From: Eopsaltria australis
Taxonomy: Eukaryota; Chordata; Aves; Passeriformes; Petroicidae
Length of the DNA stretch: 64,000 bases
Direction of reading: 5' to 3'
NCBI GenBank assembly: GCA_034509425.1
Contig: JAVTVJ010000854.1
Coordinates: 248,001-312,000, forward strand
Made by a program: the position numbers and the translations under genes. Below the pieces are notes generated by a model, which saw only the letters and a program-made list of their open reading frames with translations, searched no databases and was not told the origin of the DNA. Of this stretch, positions 1-13,325 are shown piece by piece. Position 1 is the first letter of the stretch. Each line of letters starts with the position of its first letter.

Positions 1-1454
1 GAAATGACTCCCCCTCCTCCCCCGTGACCTGCTTTCCTGAGAAAAGCACGAGCAGATCCGTGTGGCTCCGCTCAGCACCTGCTCCTTATTCCTGCTCCTT
101 GCAAAATGCTGGGGTGCTGGGTCTCCACACCTTTCCCCCCAGACATCCACGGCAGGGAAAAGCAGGAATCAGAGCAGACCCAACCACAGTCATGCAGTCC
201 ACATAAAACCACCCGGGACTGCATGGCAGGGGAATTCTTCCTGCAGGAAAATCTCTCTGCCAGCTTTGCAGGTCTGGAGCTTGATTTGTGTTTGCAGCTC
301 CTGCCCATGCAGGCTGGAGAAGGGAAGTTTGCTCTGCTGCTTTCTAGCTTCACTATAATCCTCAGCTTTGCTACCAGTGGCTCCTTGCATCCCTGAATCC
401 CTGAATCCCTGCATCCTCCCAGCTGCCAAGCTGTGACAAGGTACCATTCCCGGCAGCCTGGCTCGGAGCTGAATCCAGCTGCCTCACTGCTGCTCTCTTC
501 CCACTCTTCCCAAGGGATCTCACCCTCTCCCTCTGATCCACCCGGGCCTTGCCCGCTGGGGAGATGTTTACATCGACCTCCGTGGTGAGGAAACATCAGA
601 TCAGCCCCCAGGAGGGCTGGGCATGGCTTGTTCAAGGAGAGGGGGCAGCGCGCTCTTAAACATCAGCATTTATTTATTAGCGTTTATTTAGCCACGGCTG
701 CGCCAGCCCCCTCGCTGCATTAGCATCAGCTCCATTTCCCACAGGTTTCCTCTCCTAGTGCAAATGCAAATCCAAAGCAAAAACCTCTGGATTCCTTTCT
801 ACACCCACATAAGTAAGGGCAGGAATCACACCGATCCTGTCAGGGTGGGTTTTCGCTGCTTGCTTTGCATTTTATTTTCCCCCCCTCCCTCCCAAAACTT
901 GTAATGAGCCAGCATTTCATGTGACAGGACATTTATGGCTGCTCTAGGCACAGCATAGCAATGAGGAGGTGGTGCAGCATCCCTGATCCAGGATCCAAAT
1001 GACCTTCAGGAGCAGGCAGATGTTGCTTCCCAAAATTCGAGCTGGGAACGAGGGAGGCATTCCGTGCGTTCAAGGAGCTGCCAGCTCAGCTTCACTCGGC
1101 TGCTCCGCTCCCATGAAATGCTCATTTCGTGGAGTGCAGAGGAAAAGGAGGCCAAAGGGAAAGGAAGGAGCAAAGGAGAGCAGTGGCAGGGAAAAAAGTG
1201 CAGTGAGCTGAGCTCACACTGACTAAAGATTCTCATCTTCAGAGCAGCATCCCCACGCCCGTGTGTGGGTGTGCACCTGTGCTGTCCTACTCTCACCTGG
1301 CTCAGAGCTCTCTCTGATGTCCAGCTGGAGGCTTGAAATGTATCTTGAGTTTGATTTTGGTGTTTCCCTGAGGTTCTGATCATAGGACAATCGTGCCAGG
1401 AACAGCAAAGGCTCAAGGCGGTGTTTGTCCCAGGAGAAGGGGACAAGGTTCACA

Positions 1455-1590
1455 CAGCCAGGTCGTGGCTGCCCCATCCCTGGAAATGTCCAAGGTCAGG
1501 TTGGATGCAGCATTGAGCAACTTGGTCTAATTTGGTCATTACTCATTACAATGGGCTTTAAATGTCCCTTCCAAACCAAAATCATTCCAT
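1455..1590 (+). mobile_element. CR1 LINE 3' fragment
   Basis: This is a degraded CR1 tail read in sense. It starts at 'ggctgccccatccctgg', continues through 'gtccaaggtcaggttgg', and ends in 'cttccaaaccaaaatcattcc', the usual CR1 end. The middle has diverged from the family pattern. Confidence 0.8.
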
Positions 1591-4269
1591 GCTTCTTTTG
1601 TGGGTGCTCCCAAATCCGAATCACCCAGGAGAGTCTCATCAGAATATTTGAAAGACACCATAAGAACATCTCAGGGTTTTGAAAAACTGAACTTCATGAC
1701 CCCATCCAGTTCCTCCACCTCCTCCTTACCCTCACAGGAACAGGGTCTTAGATGTTCCAGTGGAAAAATGTGAGTTGCTGGTTCTAAAAGGAGGTGGCAA
1801 TGCATGAGAGACCTTTCTCCTGGAGATCCCAGGGCGGGAATGTGCAGCAGTGCAAAAACCTGATGTGCCGTGATGGGACGAGGATCCTCTGCTCCCAGGG
1901 CTGGAGCTGAAGGGTGAACCTGTTTCACCTGCTCCACTTTGAGGGGGATGTTGGCTGAGCTGTCCCTTGCTCTGGGCTGTGAAGAGGCAGATGTGAAAGG
2001 TGCACTCCCACGTCGAGCTCACCCACCGTTCCTCTGGCAGGAGGTAAATTAGGAAATGCTCAGTGAGCAGACAGCCCCAAAGGGCTCGGCAGCTCCCCTG
2101 GATCCAGAATGATTTGAAAACACTCCCAGAATTTATCTGCACAGTGCCAAACCCTTCTCAAATGACTGCTTGCATCCCCTCTCCTTTACCTTCAGTGCAG
2201 GGCTTTCAATTTTTTTAGGGTGATTGCCTTTCCTTTGCTTTTAATTCCCCTTCTCAGCTGGAAACACCGGAGTTGAAGCCCCCCAGGGTTCTTCTGTCCA
2301 GATATCTCTGTTACTGTGATGCAGCTGCATCTGTGAAAACTTTATTCTTAGGAGATTTGTGTGGGTTTTGTTAAATGCATTGAAGCAATTTGTACCTTTA
2401 AAGGACCACATTTCCAACTTGGTCACGGTTAATCTTTAATCCAGCATCTTCATCTTTGCCTGCAGCACCTTAATTTGGCTTCTTGATTTAATTTCTTTTA
2501 CCGTCTGCTACCTCCTCCCATTCCCAGCCCCTCTGTCATCCGCCTGATTTATTTTTCTTTGTCTCTTTATCCTCCAGCCCTGCGCTCAGCCATTAAAATG
2601 TTCTGATTTAGGTTTCTGAGAAGCAGCATCCCCTGGAGCTGGGGTTTTGGTAGCGGGAGAGCCATCCTTCTTCCCAACCTGGCCCCGGGGCCTCCTGTGC
2701 TCTCGGAGGCAGGGCTGGGATGTTGGCAGCGCTGTTTGTTTGCTCTTTTGGGAGGTGCTGTTTAGAGGCAGACAGGAGGCAATCTGCTTGTGCCTCCATC
2801 CCTGATTTTGCCATGGAAAGCTGGGAAGAGCATCAAGATGGATATTTCAGGGCGGGGGAGGCTGAAAAGCAGAGGGCACAAGGGACAGGAGATCGGGACC
2901 AGAGCGCGACTTGCAGGCTCTCTGTTCAGAGCTAGCAGCAAACTTCCATCTCCCTCTCTTCTTTCATTCCCCTGCATCAGAGATTTTGGGTTCAAAATCA
3001 CCAGGTGACACAATCCCACTGCCCATTGCCAGGGTTTGCTGTGAGCAGCCATGGGGTGATGGTTGTGGTAATCTCAGTCCTGCTCCCTTGAGTTCTGAGG
3101 GCTGGTTTGGGGCTCTGAGGGATTTTAAGCTCCACTGGGGCCATCCCAGGATTTGGAAGTGCTCAGCAGTGAACAGGACATGTGAGAGCAGAGGATGTGA
3201 GACATTTTTTTCCAGGTGTTTGCATCGCTCTCCCAGCCTTTGATCCAAGTGCATTTGTACATCCCTGAGCAGCCAAAGGGAGCGTTTCCAGCTCATTCAC
3301 TGCTGGCTGCAACATCCTACATTTCTACTGGCACCTGCTACACTCAGCAAAAGCATCCCCTACCTTGTTTTCCTATCCTTCCCATCTTTCCCATGAGGCT
3401 TGAGCGTGGGATCACGATGTCCAGGTGCAGGAGATGGTGGATCCTGCTAATGTGCTCAGCTCCTTGGAGGATTTTCCCTGGAATGTTTTCGGTACCAATG
3501 ACAAAGCTGCCGCTCATCCCTTGGGTGCATTGATTGTTGTTTTCTGTGAAACCAGGAAAATTTCCCAATTTCTCAGGAGTGGTTGTAGGATGACTGGCTG
3601 TTGTTCAAGACAGAGAAAGAGGACAGCCTGGACCAGCTGCAGGTTAATTCCTGATGTGGAGCCGCATCCTGTTCTTAACAGAAAAGCAGAGCTCCCATCT
3701 TTTGGGCCATGATTCAGTTTGATCCTTCCTAGCTGGAGGGGGAGTAACTGCAAAACCAGCCCCAGTTCTCTGGCATCTCTTGGTAATTGGGGAATTACAG
3801 CAGGAAGGCTGACGTGGAAGCTGAGGGAGTGAGCTGAACATTTTTATGTCCAGCTGGAACGTGAACACAACACGTTTGCTCAAACAGGAGGATCCTGCAG
3901 AGTGGTTCTTGCCATGCAGGACCTGCCAAAACATTTCCATGCAAGCTCAAGGACACCTGAGGAGCTGCCCCTGGAGAGAACAATCCTGGATAAGCAGCTG
4001 TGAATGTCACGTAGGGGTGGGAGGGAGGCAGATCCATCACTCACTGCTCTCACCTTGTCCTCTGCTGGAAAGCAGCCCTGTGTGATAATGAGAGCAGCCG
4101 TCCTCCTGCTCATCTTTCCATCCCCCTTTTGTCCCACTGAGGCACTTCCCAACACTTGGAAAAGCGGCTTCAAAAAGTCCCAACCTTTGTTTACAACTCT
4201 TTCACAGGAGCTCCTCTTTTCACCTTTTTCCCAAGGTGATCTTGATACCCAATGAGTTTAGGCAAGCCA

Positions 4270-4425
4270 GGGAATTGGTTGAGTCACCAACCCTGGAGGG
4301 ATTTTAAAGATGTGTAGATGTGGCACTTGGGCACATGGCTTAGTGGTAGATTTTGCAGTTCTGTGTTGACAGTGGCACTTAAACATCTTTTCCAACCCAA
4401 ACTATTTGATGATTCTATGATTTTG
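4270..4425 (+). mobile_element. CR1 LINE 3' fragment
   Basis: Sense CR1 tail of the 'gatgtggcacttgggcacatgg' type, ending 'ccaacccaaactatttgatgattctatga'-like, which is the classic CR1 terminal repeat. It is truncated at its 5' end and non-coding. Confidence 0.85.
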
Positions 4426-4679
4426 TTGTTCTTATATTCTGGTGTAGCAGAAGAGATCCAATGGGGCAGCTTTGTCCCAAAGTATATCTTATTTATGAGG
4501 TTTATTTAAAATCCTCCACAATTTTTATTTTATTTATAAATTTTATTTGCAATCTTACTCATAACTCCTAATCTAGGTGTTATTGCATTAAGGGATTCCA
4601 GAAATGCTGCAAAGGTGTTTTTGACTCTGGATAACAATAAGAAATTTAAGAGCAGAGGATAAAGACATGGATGAATAAA

Positions 4680-5032
4680 ATGTGGATCTGTTGTGGCAAT
4701 AGACTGAAAGGAGCTTGGAGTGAGGTGGGTGACAGATATTTCTCCCAGGTAACAAATGACAGGATGAGAAAACAGCCTCAAGTTGCACCACAAGAGATTG
4801 AGGAAAAATTTGGATATTTGGAAAAATTTATTCATGGAAAGGGTGGTCAAGCATTGGAAAAGGCTGCCCAGGGAAGTGGTGGAGTCACCATCCCTGGGAG
4901 AAGTCAAAAAATGTGTGGATGTGGCACTTGAGGACGTGGTTTAGTAGTGAACATGCTGCTGGTTGATGGTCGGATTTGATGATTTAAAGAATGTTTTCCA
5001 ACCTTAACAATTCCATGATTTGATGATTCCCT
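4680..5032 (+). mobile_element. CR1 LINE 3' fragment, longer copy
   Basis: Sense copy covering the decayed C-terminal end of the CR1 ORF2 (the 'ggctgcccagggaagtggtg' block at about 4862) and the 3' UTR. It ends near 5030 with 'ccatgatttgatgattcc'. It lies only about 260 bp from the preceding CR1 of the same subtype. Stops and frameshifts make it non-functional. Confidence 0.87.
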
Positions 5033-5279
5033 GGAAGCAGTCCAAGGTCATCTTCTGCAGCCACGAGCTGACCTGATGGTAGCAGAGTTTGCAGTGTGGC
5101 TTAATATCAGAATTATTTTCCTTTTTTCTTCTTAAAGCCATGAAGCCAAGGGATTATAGGGAGCTCTCGGCTTTTCTGTTTCTATTTCACAGGGTTCTGT
5201 AGAGGAGATGGAAAATGTCATCCTTTTAAAGGAAAAAAAAATCCACAAGACAAAAAGATTTCAAATAAGCCTTACAATT

Positions 5280-5353
5280 AAAAAAAAAAAAAAACCAACA
5301 AAAAAACAAAACAACCAAAAAACCCCACCAAAATCAAAACAAACAAACAAAAA
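5280..5353. repeat. A-rich low-complexity tract
   Basis: A run of 15 A is followed by A-rich sequence with interspersed C, such as 'aaacaaacaaacaaaa'. No adjacent gene-like sequence suggests a processed pseudogene. Confidence 0.85.
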
Positions 5354-5451
5354 TATCCCTGGTGGTAATTCAAGTTCTGCTCCTAATTTGATGCTGTGGA
5401 AGAGAGCAGATTTGTAGTTATTAAATGACCACTAGAACTGGGGTAATTCAA

Positions 5452-5600
5452 CCACAGAATGGTTTGGGTTGGGAGGGACCTTCAAGATCATCCATTGCCA
5501 CCCCCTCCCATGGGCAGGGACACCTTCCACTATCCCAGGTTGCTCCAAGCCCTGTCCAGCCTGGCCTTGGACACTTCCAGAGATGGGTCAGGAAGGAATA
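5452..5600 (-). mobile_element. CR1 LINE 3' fragment, antisense
   Basis: Reverse-oriented CR1 tail. On the + strand it begins 'ccacagaatggtttgggttgg' and passes 'cactatcccaggttgctcc' to 'ggccttggacacttccag'. It belongs to the same subtype as the copies near 7.3 and 54 kb. Confidence 0.93.
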
Positions 5601-5961
5601 TTCGCCTGGGTTTGGTGGTCAGGGGCTTTTGAACTGGTTTTGAACATTGTGGCACCTCACAGGGATTTCCACATTCGTTTCTGATTTAGAGACCAAGGAC
5701 ACAAGGCCGAGTGCCTTTGGTTTCTCCATTTCTCCTCTGCCTAGTCCATGGTATTAGATCTTCTGTATCAAAACCCTGACTTGTTCAGGGTTGTTCAGTG
5801 GAAAATTTGGCGAGACAGAGGAGTCCTTCTAGGGGCTCATCCCAATGAAACCTCTGTGCTGGGACTGCCTTTGGAAAAGAAATTCTGCAGGTGAACACAG
5901 AGAAATTTGCTATGAGCCCAGTGGCAAATTTGTCCCCCATCCCACCACTCCTCGTGCACTG

Positions 5962-6100
5962 AATCATAAAACCACAGAATGGTTTGTGTTGGGAAGGACC
6001 TTAGAGATCATCCAGTTCCCATTCCCTGCCATGAGCAGGGACACCTTTCACGAGACCAGGCTGCTCCAATCCCCACCCAACCCAGCCTTGATTGAAGCAG
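5962..6100 (-). mobile_element. CR1 LINE 3' fragment, antisense
   Basis: The + strand shows 'aaaccacagaatggtttgtg' followed by the 'ggaaggaccttagagatcatcc' block, then a variant 'cgagaccaggctgctccaat'. This marks a different CR1 subtype from the copy 360 bp upstream. Confidence 0.88.
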
Positions 6101-7261
6101 CTCCTTGGAGACCAAGCCCTGGTACAAATTTCTCCTTCAAGTGACGATTCCTGAATTTCAGGCCTTCTTCTGGAGCACTGGAGCAGGGTTGGAAAGAGGG
6201 AAGGTGCTCATTAATTCTCCACCACAAGCTCTGGGTTTGAAAGGCAGAACCCAAGCCCAGGAGGCCGATGATGGTGGGAAGTGCTGAGCTCCCTCTCTGG
6301 TGGGATGGCCTGGCCTTGTGATGAGAATCATTGGAGCTCAGCTTCAGCTGCACTCCTGGTGCCTGAAAAGATTATCTCCAGATAATCTTCGGGGTATTTA
6401 GCCAGCCATATGCTTTATTTCAATGGTAATATCTATTTCTTTGTGCGTTTGAACATTGTTTATGTTAATTAAGGTTCAGACTGGAGGCTGCATATGGGCT
6501 GTTTCTTGTTTTTCTTCTATTTTTTTTTTTCTGGGGCTAATTTGCAGAGAGAAAGTAACCTTGTCCCCTGAAAGTGCTGCAATTCAGTTTGCTGTGCTCA
6601 TGAATTCACAGCTGGGCAAAGGGCTTGCTTGTCACCTCCTTATATCTTTTCCTGTCCCTCTTCCCCCCACACACACTAAAAGAAAATCCCAAATATTCCT
6701 AAATTCCCACAGGTCGTGAATCTTTTCTTAAATCACTATTATCTTAATTCTCCTTCTGTCAGTTCTGAAGGAAATCACCCCGAACCACCATGAATTAAGG
6801 GTCTCTGGAAAATAAAATCCAACTAATATTCCTTATTTTCCTTGCACCAAGCAACTGGATCAAGAGTATGCTTTTTCTTACTTTTCCATAATTTTCCTTT
6901 TCATTGTTTTGGGGTTTTTTTTTTTTCCTAAAGAGCTACTTTAATAATAGCTGCTACTCTGATTATTGATCCTTTCACACTGACAGAACATTGTTCTGTT
7001 CAGTGCCAGACCTGTGCTCCTGGGGTAGAGGTGAGGAAAAGGGCATCAGTGCCAAGCAAATCTTGTGAGGAAACTGAGTAATCTGAGTAGTTGAGAAGGA
7101 AGTTTTATAGTGGATTTTTATGTTTGTTTGTTTTATGTGGAGAAACCAGGAGACTCAGCTAAGGGATGTATTTACTGTATTTCAAATATCAGAGCTCTGT
7201 TAGTGCCCTCTTACAGGTCTGTGTCCATTTGCATCTCCTTTGTGTGCCTCAGTTTCCTTCT

Positions 7262-7845
7262 TATGGAATGATTTGGGTTGGAAGGGACCTTCAAAACCAT
7301 CTCATTCCATGGGCAGGGACACCTTCCACTATCCCAGGGTGCTCCAAGCCCTGTCCAGCCTGGCCTTGGACACTTCCAGGGATGGGGCAGCCACAGCTTC
7401 TCTGGGCAATCTGTGCCAGGACCTCACCATCCTCACAGGGAAGAATTTCTCCCTTGTATTTAGTCTGAATCTCCCCTCTTCCAGTTTTAAATGGTTCCCC
7501 TTTTCCTGTCACTCCATTCCCTTGTCCAGATTCCCTCTCCAGCTCTTTTGGAGCCCCTGGAAGGGGCTCTGAGGTCTCCCTGGAGCCCTCTCTTCTCCAG
7601 ACTGGACAATCCCACTTCTCCCAGCCTGGCTCCAGAGCAGAGGGCTCCAGCCCTTGGAGCATCTCTATGTCCTCTGGACTAATTCCAACAGGTCCATGTC
7701 TTTCCTGTGCTGAGGACTCCAGAACTGAATTCAGCACTCCAGGTGGGGTCTCACCAGAGCAGAGGGGAAGAATCCTCTCCCTTGACCTGCCCACACCATG
7801 GGGATCCAGCCCAGGAGCCCAGGACACGTTTGGCTTTCTTGGATT
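7262..7845 (-). mobile_element. CR1 LINE 3' fragment, antisense, ~580 bp
   Basis: One of the longer copies. The + strand runs from 'tggaatgatttgggttgg' through the 3' UTR and backwards into the C-terminal part of ORF2 ('gaattcagcactccaggtgg' near 7730), ending at 'ggctttcttggatttgagc'. A 178-codon minus-strand reading frame across it is not a gene: it does not follow the reverse-transcriptase frame. Confidence 0.93.
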
Positions 7846-8805
7846 TGAGCTAAATAAGGTTGATGATGCTTATTTTCCTTAAAGGAATGTATGGAAATTG
7901 CTGGACTATTCCAATGAAATCCTTTATTTCATTGGAACTTCAGGTTTCAGTTCGAGTTACACGGATTTACCAAACTTGTGCTGCATTTCAAATTCAGAGG
8001 CTCAGAAGTGCAGGATTTTTTTTTTCCAGGAGGTTTGGTTTTGCTCCAATAAGCCTCCACCGCCTTGCTGGATGTGTGAGATGTCTCACAGGATTTTCAG
8101 CAGCATAACTGAGAGCTCAGCCTGGCTTTGAACCAGTGGCTTGATCACAGAAAGGGAAAATTATCTCTTGGATAACAGAATGACCCCTGTGAAAGAGTTT
8201 TGCTGGTTTTATTTAGTTCTTAGGGAGGCCTCAACCAAGCAAAGCACAATCACTGCTTTGGCACTGAGGGTGTCCAAAGCATCCTGAGCAGCTGCAGTGT
8301 TAAAGATTGATTTAAACCCATATTTAGCTTGGTGTTTAATGAGTTTCAGCACTTACCTCTCTGGCACGAGATCCTTTGTAACTGCTTTAGCAGCCAATCA
8401 AAGATTTATTTTATTTTATTTTTAATCAGCCTATTTTTATTTTTTTTTCAAAAGCTGCAAACCTTTTCATGTCCCTTTCTCTTAGAAACCATCCACTCTT
8501 TAATTCAGCCCCAAGGTCCTGCACGAACCGTGACTCTGACACACTTTTTGCAGAAATATCATTGCAGGTTTTTGGGGGTTTGTTTTTGTGTCCCAGGCTA
8601 TTGTGCAGAGCCAAAGCGTCTGAAAGGAGCTTTTGGGGCAGCCTTTGGCTGGAAATGAAAATTGCTTTTGGGAATCCCACAAAAAGAATTAACTTTGACT
8701 TCATCTCTGGTTTGTTCTCCAAATTAATAATCAATCTGCCAGCTGGAGCCGTGCCAAGCACTCGCCTGCTCGGAGAAGGGGGAATGGCCCATGTGAAACA
8801 AGAAC

Positions 8806-8868
8806 AGTCAGAGAACCACAGAGTTGTCAGGGTTGGGAAAAAACATCTGGAGATTCCTTGTATTTTTC
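8806..8868 (-). mobile_element. Short CR1 LINE 3' end, antisense
   Basis: Only about 60 bp is recognisable: 'gagaaccacagagttgtcag' then 'ggttgggaaaaaacatctgg'. This matches the reverse complement of the CR1 terminus. It is short and diverged. Confidence 0.55.
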
Positions 8869-9989
8869 AGATCTCAAATATTCACCCCAATTTTAAAAAC
8901 TCTCTCTCTGCTCCGTGGCTCTTCCCACGACAAAATCTGTGCATTTGTGCGAATTCCTGTTCAGAGCAGCATTTCTGTTCGAGGAAGTCCTTAAGCATGT
9001 GCTTAGCTCCTGTTTCAATCTACAAGACAGTGCTTAATTGCTTTTCCCCATCAAGTGCTCGAATAATGTTCAGGCTCATGTTGTAACATATGGTGAGACA
9101 TTTTCCTGTGCAGCATCACTGGAATTACACCGGAGACAAATCTGACCACGGACGGTGGAGACAGAGCCAACTTGTCAGGTTCATCCTCCCAGTACAACGT
9201 TTTTTTTTATGCCAGTCTGGTTTGGGGATTTCTACAATTCCTTTTTGACTGGGTTGTAATCACTCTGACTGCGCTCTCCTCTGATATTCTGCCCACGTTT
9301 TTTCCCTTCAGTAGAGTTTCCTCTCTGTTGCCTCCACTCTGGAGACCTCCTGGAAATAATTCTGCTCCCTTATTAGCGTACCTGGATTCAATATTTGTGA
9401 AGAACTCAGATTCTGCTCTTTTTTATTCGCTTCTGAGCTTTGAGCACGGATTTCCCAGCACAAACCCGGTGTATTTTTTGGCAGAATCAAAGGCTTTTCT
9501 ACTGCTTTACAAAGGAAACCTGAACCCAGAGGCAGGCACACACGAGCACACAAATGTTCCTCCCCTTGTGGACCTGTTCATTAATAGACCATTGTCTTCC
9601 AGAGCTTTTAATCAGGCCCATGGTGAATGAATTCTGCATTCAAATGTGAAACATGCCCTTTTTCAATAGATCTGCTTTGTAATTTGAACTCCTGCCAGTG
9701 AAAAAAATCTTTTTATGGCAAAACGCAGTGATTGAATTGTTTAGGATTTCAAGTCTGCCCTGAACTGCTGAGGCTTTTGGTAATACTTGATGGTTGAACC
9801 AAACACTATCTGGGCAGGTATCTGCAACCAGCAGGACCCAAACTCCCTCAGATTTGTTTCCCTGGACCATGGAGAAATCCCATTAGACCTCTCTTGGTGC
9901 TACTGAGTATGGGATCTGCAGCAGGTGATGCTGGACAGGCTCAAACACTCCCAAACCATGAATGGGACAAACCCAAATCACAAGGAATT

Positions 9990-10482
9990 ATTGTGAGACC
10001 CCACCTGGAATAACAAATCCAACTCTGGGGCCTCCAGCATCGGAAGGATGTGGAGATTCTGGAGCAAGTCCAGAAGAGGCCATGGAGATGCTCCAAGAGC
10101 TGGAGCCCCTCTGCTCTGGAGTGAGGCTGGGAGAGCTGGGAATGTCCATCCTGGAGAAGAGAAGGCTCCAGGGAGATCTCAGAGCCCCTTCCAGTGCCTG
10201 AAGGGGCTCCAGGAGAGCTGGAGAGGGACTTTGGACAAGGGATGGAGGGACAGAACATAGGGAACGGCTTCCTACTGACGGAGGGAAGGGTTAGATGGGA
10301 TATTGGCAAGAAAGTCTTCCCTGTGAGGGTGGTGAGGCCTTGGAATGGAATTCCCAGAGAAGCTGTGGCTGCCCCATCCCTGGCAGTGTCCAAGGCCAGG
10401 CTGGATGGGGCTTGGAGCACCCTGGGATAGTGGAATGAGATGATCTTTAGGATCCTTCCAACCCAAACCATTCCAGGATTCT
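9990..10482 (+). mobile_element. CR1 LINE 3' fragment, ~490 bp
   Basis: Sense copy starting in the ORF2 C-terminal region at 'tgagaccccacctggaataa'. It runs through 'ctggagaagagaaggctcc' and the 'gtgagggtggtgaggccttgg' block to the terminus 'aaaccattccaggattcta'. The frame is broken. It is a close relative of the copy at 11560-11945. Confidence 0.92.
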
Positions 10483-11559
10483 ACATCCACACTGGGGATC
10501 AGTGAGAAGAGGCTCATGGCTCTTCTGCTACGTCCTTCTACCTCCAAATAGCTTTTCCCAACCCATCTCCAAGCTCCATCCCAAAGGGTGCAGAGGTGTT
10601 TGTATCCAAAGGGTTGCAGAGCAACAAGAAGAGGTAATTAGGGAGATTTGCAATGAGGAAGGAAAGGATGAAAGAAAAGTTATTCTTCTGAGGAGATTAA
10701 AACCAGAGGAATGGACATGGTCTTTGGAGCATTTGAGTGGTTTAATGACTGGTAATGACTAATTAATTAATAATCACTGGTAATAATGAGGGCCAGATTT
10801 TCATTTTCTATTAAATGGCATAGCTGGGCTTATTCTGAGGTGATTTACACCAAGTCCCTGACTCAGCACATCCACAGCACCCATCCTTTATGTGATTTAT
10901 AGCAGCTTTTAAAGCAAGAACTGGATGGCTTTGATCCAATTGCTTTCTTTGAGTCCAACAGGATAAATAAGAAGGCACCAGACCAGGTCTTTGAAGAGCA
11001 AAAGGTGGTTATTTTAATTTTTAATTCTTTTTTTCTTGCCTGGATATCACTGTGCACTCTCTCTGTGTGCATCCAGAAATGGATTTCAGGCTGTGCCAAG
11101 TGTGGCTTTGGCCCCAGATAGATTTTATCCTGATATTGCATTCAGTGCTGTGCTGTCAGCTTTTCTGCCACGGGAGTGTGAGACCAGGCACAGCATCTGG
11201 GGAGCGTTATTTGTTTTCTGATACTTTCCCTGGGGTTTCCTGTTCTTGTTGGTTTTCTGATTTATTTTCCTTTTATTTTCTTTTGAGTGAGGTTACTTCT
11301 GTTGATGCGTGGCCCAGATCTGTCCTAGTCTCCTTTGAAAGGTGGTAAATGAGTACAGCTGGATTTTGGGATTGGAAGTGATGTGGCAATATGAGGGCAA
11401 ATGCATTCCCATATTTGAAGAGGGTTCAGGCTCCTTGGGGCAGGGGGTGTCTGTGTGTGGCAATGTACACAAATCTGATGCTTTAAAAATGGGATATTTA
11501 AACGTTTCTATTTGTTGGGAAAGGCTGCTTAAACAGAAAAAAAGCTGAGAACAGAGTAA

Positions 11560-11945
11560 AGGATGAAAGGACAGGCTGGGAGACCTGGGGTTGTTTAGCC
11601 TGGAGAGGAAAGGGCTCCAGGGAGATCTCAGAGCCCCTTCCAGTGCCCAAAGGAGCTCCAGGAGAGCTGGAGAGGGACTTGGGACAAGGGATGGAGTGAC
11701 AGGAATGGCTTTAAACCAACAGAGAGCAGGGTGATAGTGGGAAGAAATTCTTCCCTGTGAGAGCAGAGAGATGCTGACACAAGTTTTCCAGAGAAATTGT
11801 GGGTGCCCCATCCCTGGAAGTGTCCAAGGCCAGGTTGGGTGGGACATGGAGCAGCCTGGTCCAGTGGAAGTCCCTGCCCACAGGAGGAAGTTGGAAAAAG
11901 ATGATCTTTAAAGTCTCTCCCAAAACCATTCTATGATTCCAAAAT
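11560..11945 (+). mobile_element. CR1 LINE 3' fragment
   Basis: Sense copy beginning near 'ggatgaaaggacaggctgg', with 'tagcctggagaggaaaggg' and the terminus 'caaaaccattctatgattcc'. It carries the variant 'gtccagtggaagtccctgcc'. It is truncated at its 5' end. Confidence 0.92.
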
Positions 11946-12182
11946 TCTATAATAAGGAGCCTTTTAAAAGCACTTTTCTAGACAGCCTCACACTCATAAA
12001 TGAAAAAGGTAAACAGAGTACTAAAAAACCCTCAGCTAACAAAAAACCCCACAATAAACAAAATGCACCAATATCTACAAAAAAATCCCCCACAACAGTC
12101 TGTCATAGAGGGAAAGGAAAAGCTGTTGTGGAAATCTGGACAAAGGATAAATTGATAGCAAGCAGTGCAAATTAAAAGCTTG

Positions 12183-12275
12183 AAAAACACAAGAGGGAAA
12201 AAAAAAAAAGGAAAGGTGTAGGAATTTTATTTTTCAGAACAGCAAAAATGAATAAAAAAGAAAATTTAGAGTCTA
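12183..12275. repeat. A-rich low-complexity region
   Basis: A-rich stretch with a run of 12 A at 12198-12209 followed by A/T-rich sequence. No other structure was seen. Confidence 0.6.
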
Positions 12276-13184
12276 CTAAACTCATAATAAATTCTGATGG
12301 TATTGGTTTGTTACCAGCTCGAAATGACAGGTTTATTTATAATAATGCAGGAATTTCAATAAATGCCTGTATTCTGTAATTGGAAGAGATCCTGGTTCCT
12401 TAATCCACATCCCAGCCTAATGAAATACTTTTCATTACACCAGCAGCTGGAAAACCTGCTATCCATCATCCAACAAAGTGAGATGTGTGCAGGAGAAACA
12501 AGGCTGAGCAATTTGGAACAGGAGGATTTGAAAAGAGCAGGTTAAGGCTAATTTGGGATCATTGCTCTTTGGGAAAAAAAAAGGTGGAAGGGTTCCCCAA
12601 ATCTGGAGAGAGCAGCATGTGTGTGTAGGCACAGCAGCCTCACATCTGTCTTAGGCACAACATCCATCTGAAACAGGATCCAAAAATTTCGGGATTGTGG
12701 GTAACATTATGATTATAATTGAATAATAGCACGCTCATTAAAACAGAGGCATTAATAGCAATCAACTTATGGAAAATAGATTTTGTCAAGCTAAATGAAT
12801 ACTTTCGAGGAGAATACAGAGCTGGTTGTTGGAGCCTGGGAATTTGTCATTATTTGCACACATCATAAATAAGGCATTTTTCTCGGTGACGGTGAATAAA
12901 CAGAACAACTCAATAATGCAGATCTTGGAAACACAAGCAGGACATGGAGGGGAGAACGCAGAATTCAGATTTCCCTTGAGACTGGCCTTGGATCTCCTGG
13001 TCCCTTCCAAGAAGGCTGTTGGGGGATGTCAGAAAGTGCATGAAAGAGAGCAAAGGACAATGCCAGGGTCTGAAAACCTCCAAGAGATGACGTGACAGCT
13101 CAGGGAAGATCATGTGAAGAGCTGCTGATCCAGAGAAAACAAATTTATGTCCCATGAGATGGATGGAAAAAAACCCACAGGATC

Positions 13185-13325
13185 ACAGAATGGTTTGGGG
13201 TGGAAGGGATCTTAAAGATTCTTTAGCTCCAATCCCCTGACATGGGCAGGGACACCTTCCACTATCCCAGGTTGCTCCAAATCCCATCCAACCTGGCCTT
13301 GGACACTCCCAGGGATGGGACATTC
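13185..13325 (-). mobile_element. CR1 LINE 3' fragment, antisense
   Basis: The + strand starts 'ggatcacagaatggtttggg' and reaches 'ggccttggacactcccaggg'. The internal variant 'tccaatcccctgacatgggc' distinguishes it from neighbours. Confidence 0.92.

Noticed and set aside
7236..7260. MIR-like string 'gtgcctcagtttccttctta' next to a CR1
   Set aside because: Only about 25 bp resembles a MIR core and the flanks do not, which is too short to call.
7291..7827. 178-codon minus-strand frame
   Set aside because: It lies within an antisense CR1 fragment and does not read the reverse-transcriptase frame.
8469..9086. 205-codon frame
   Set aside because: No recognisable domain, no splice or promoter context, and it runs across a short CR1 remnant.
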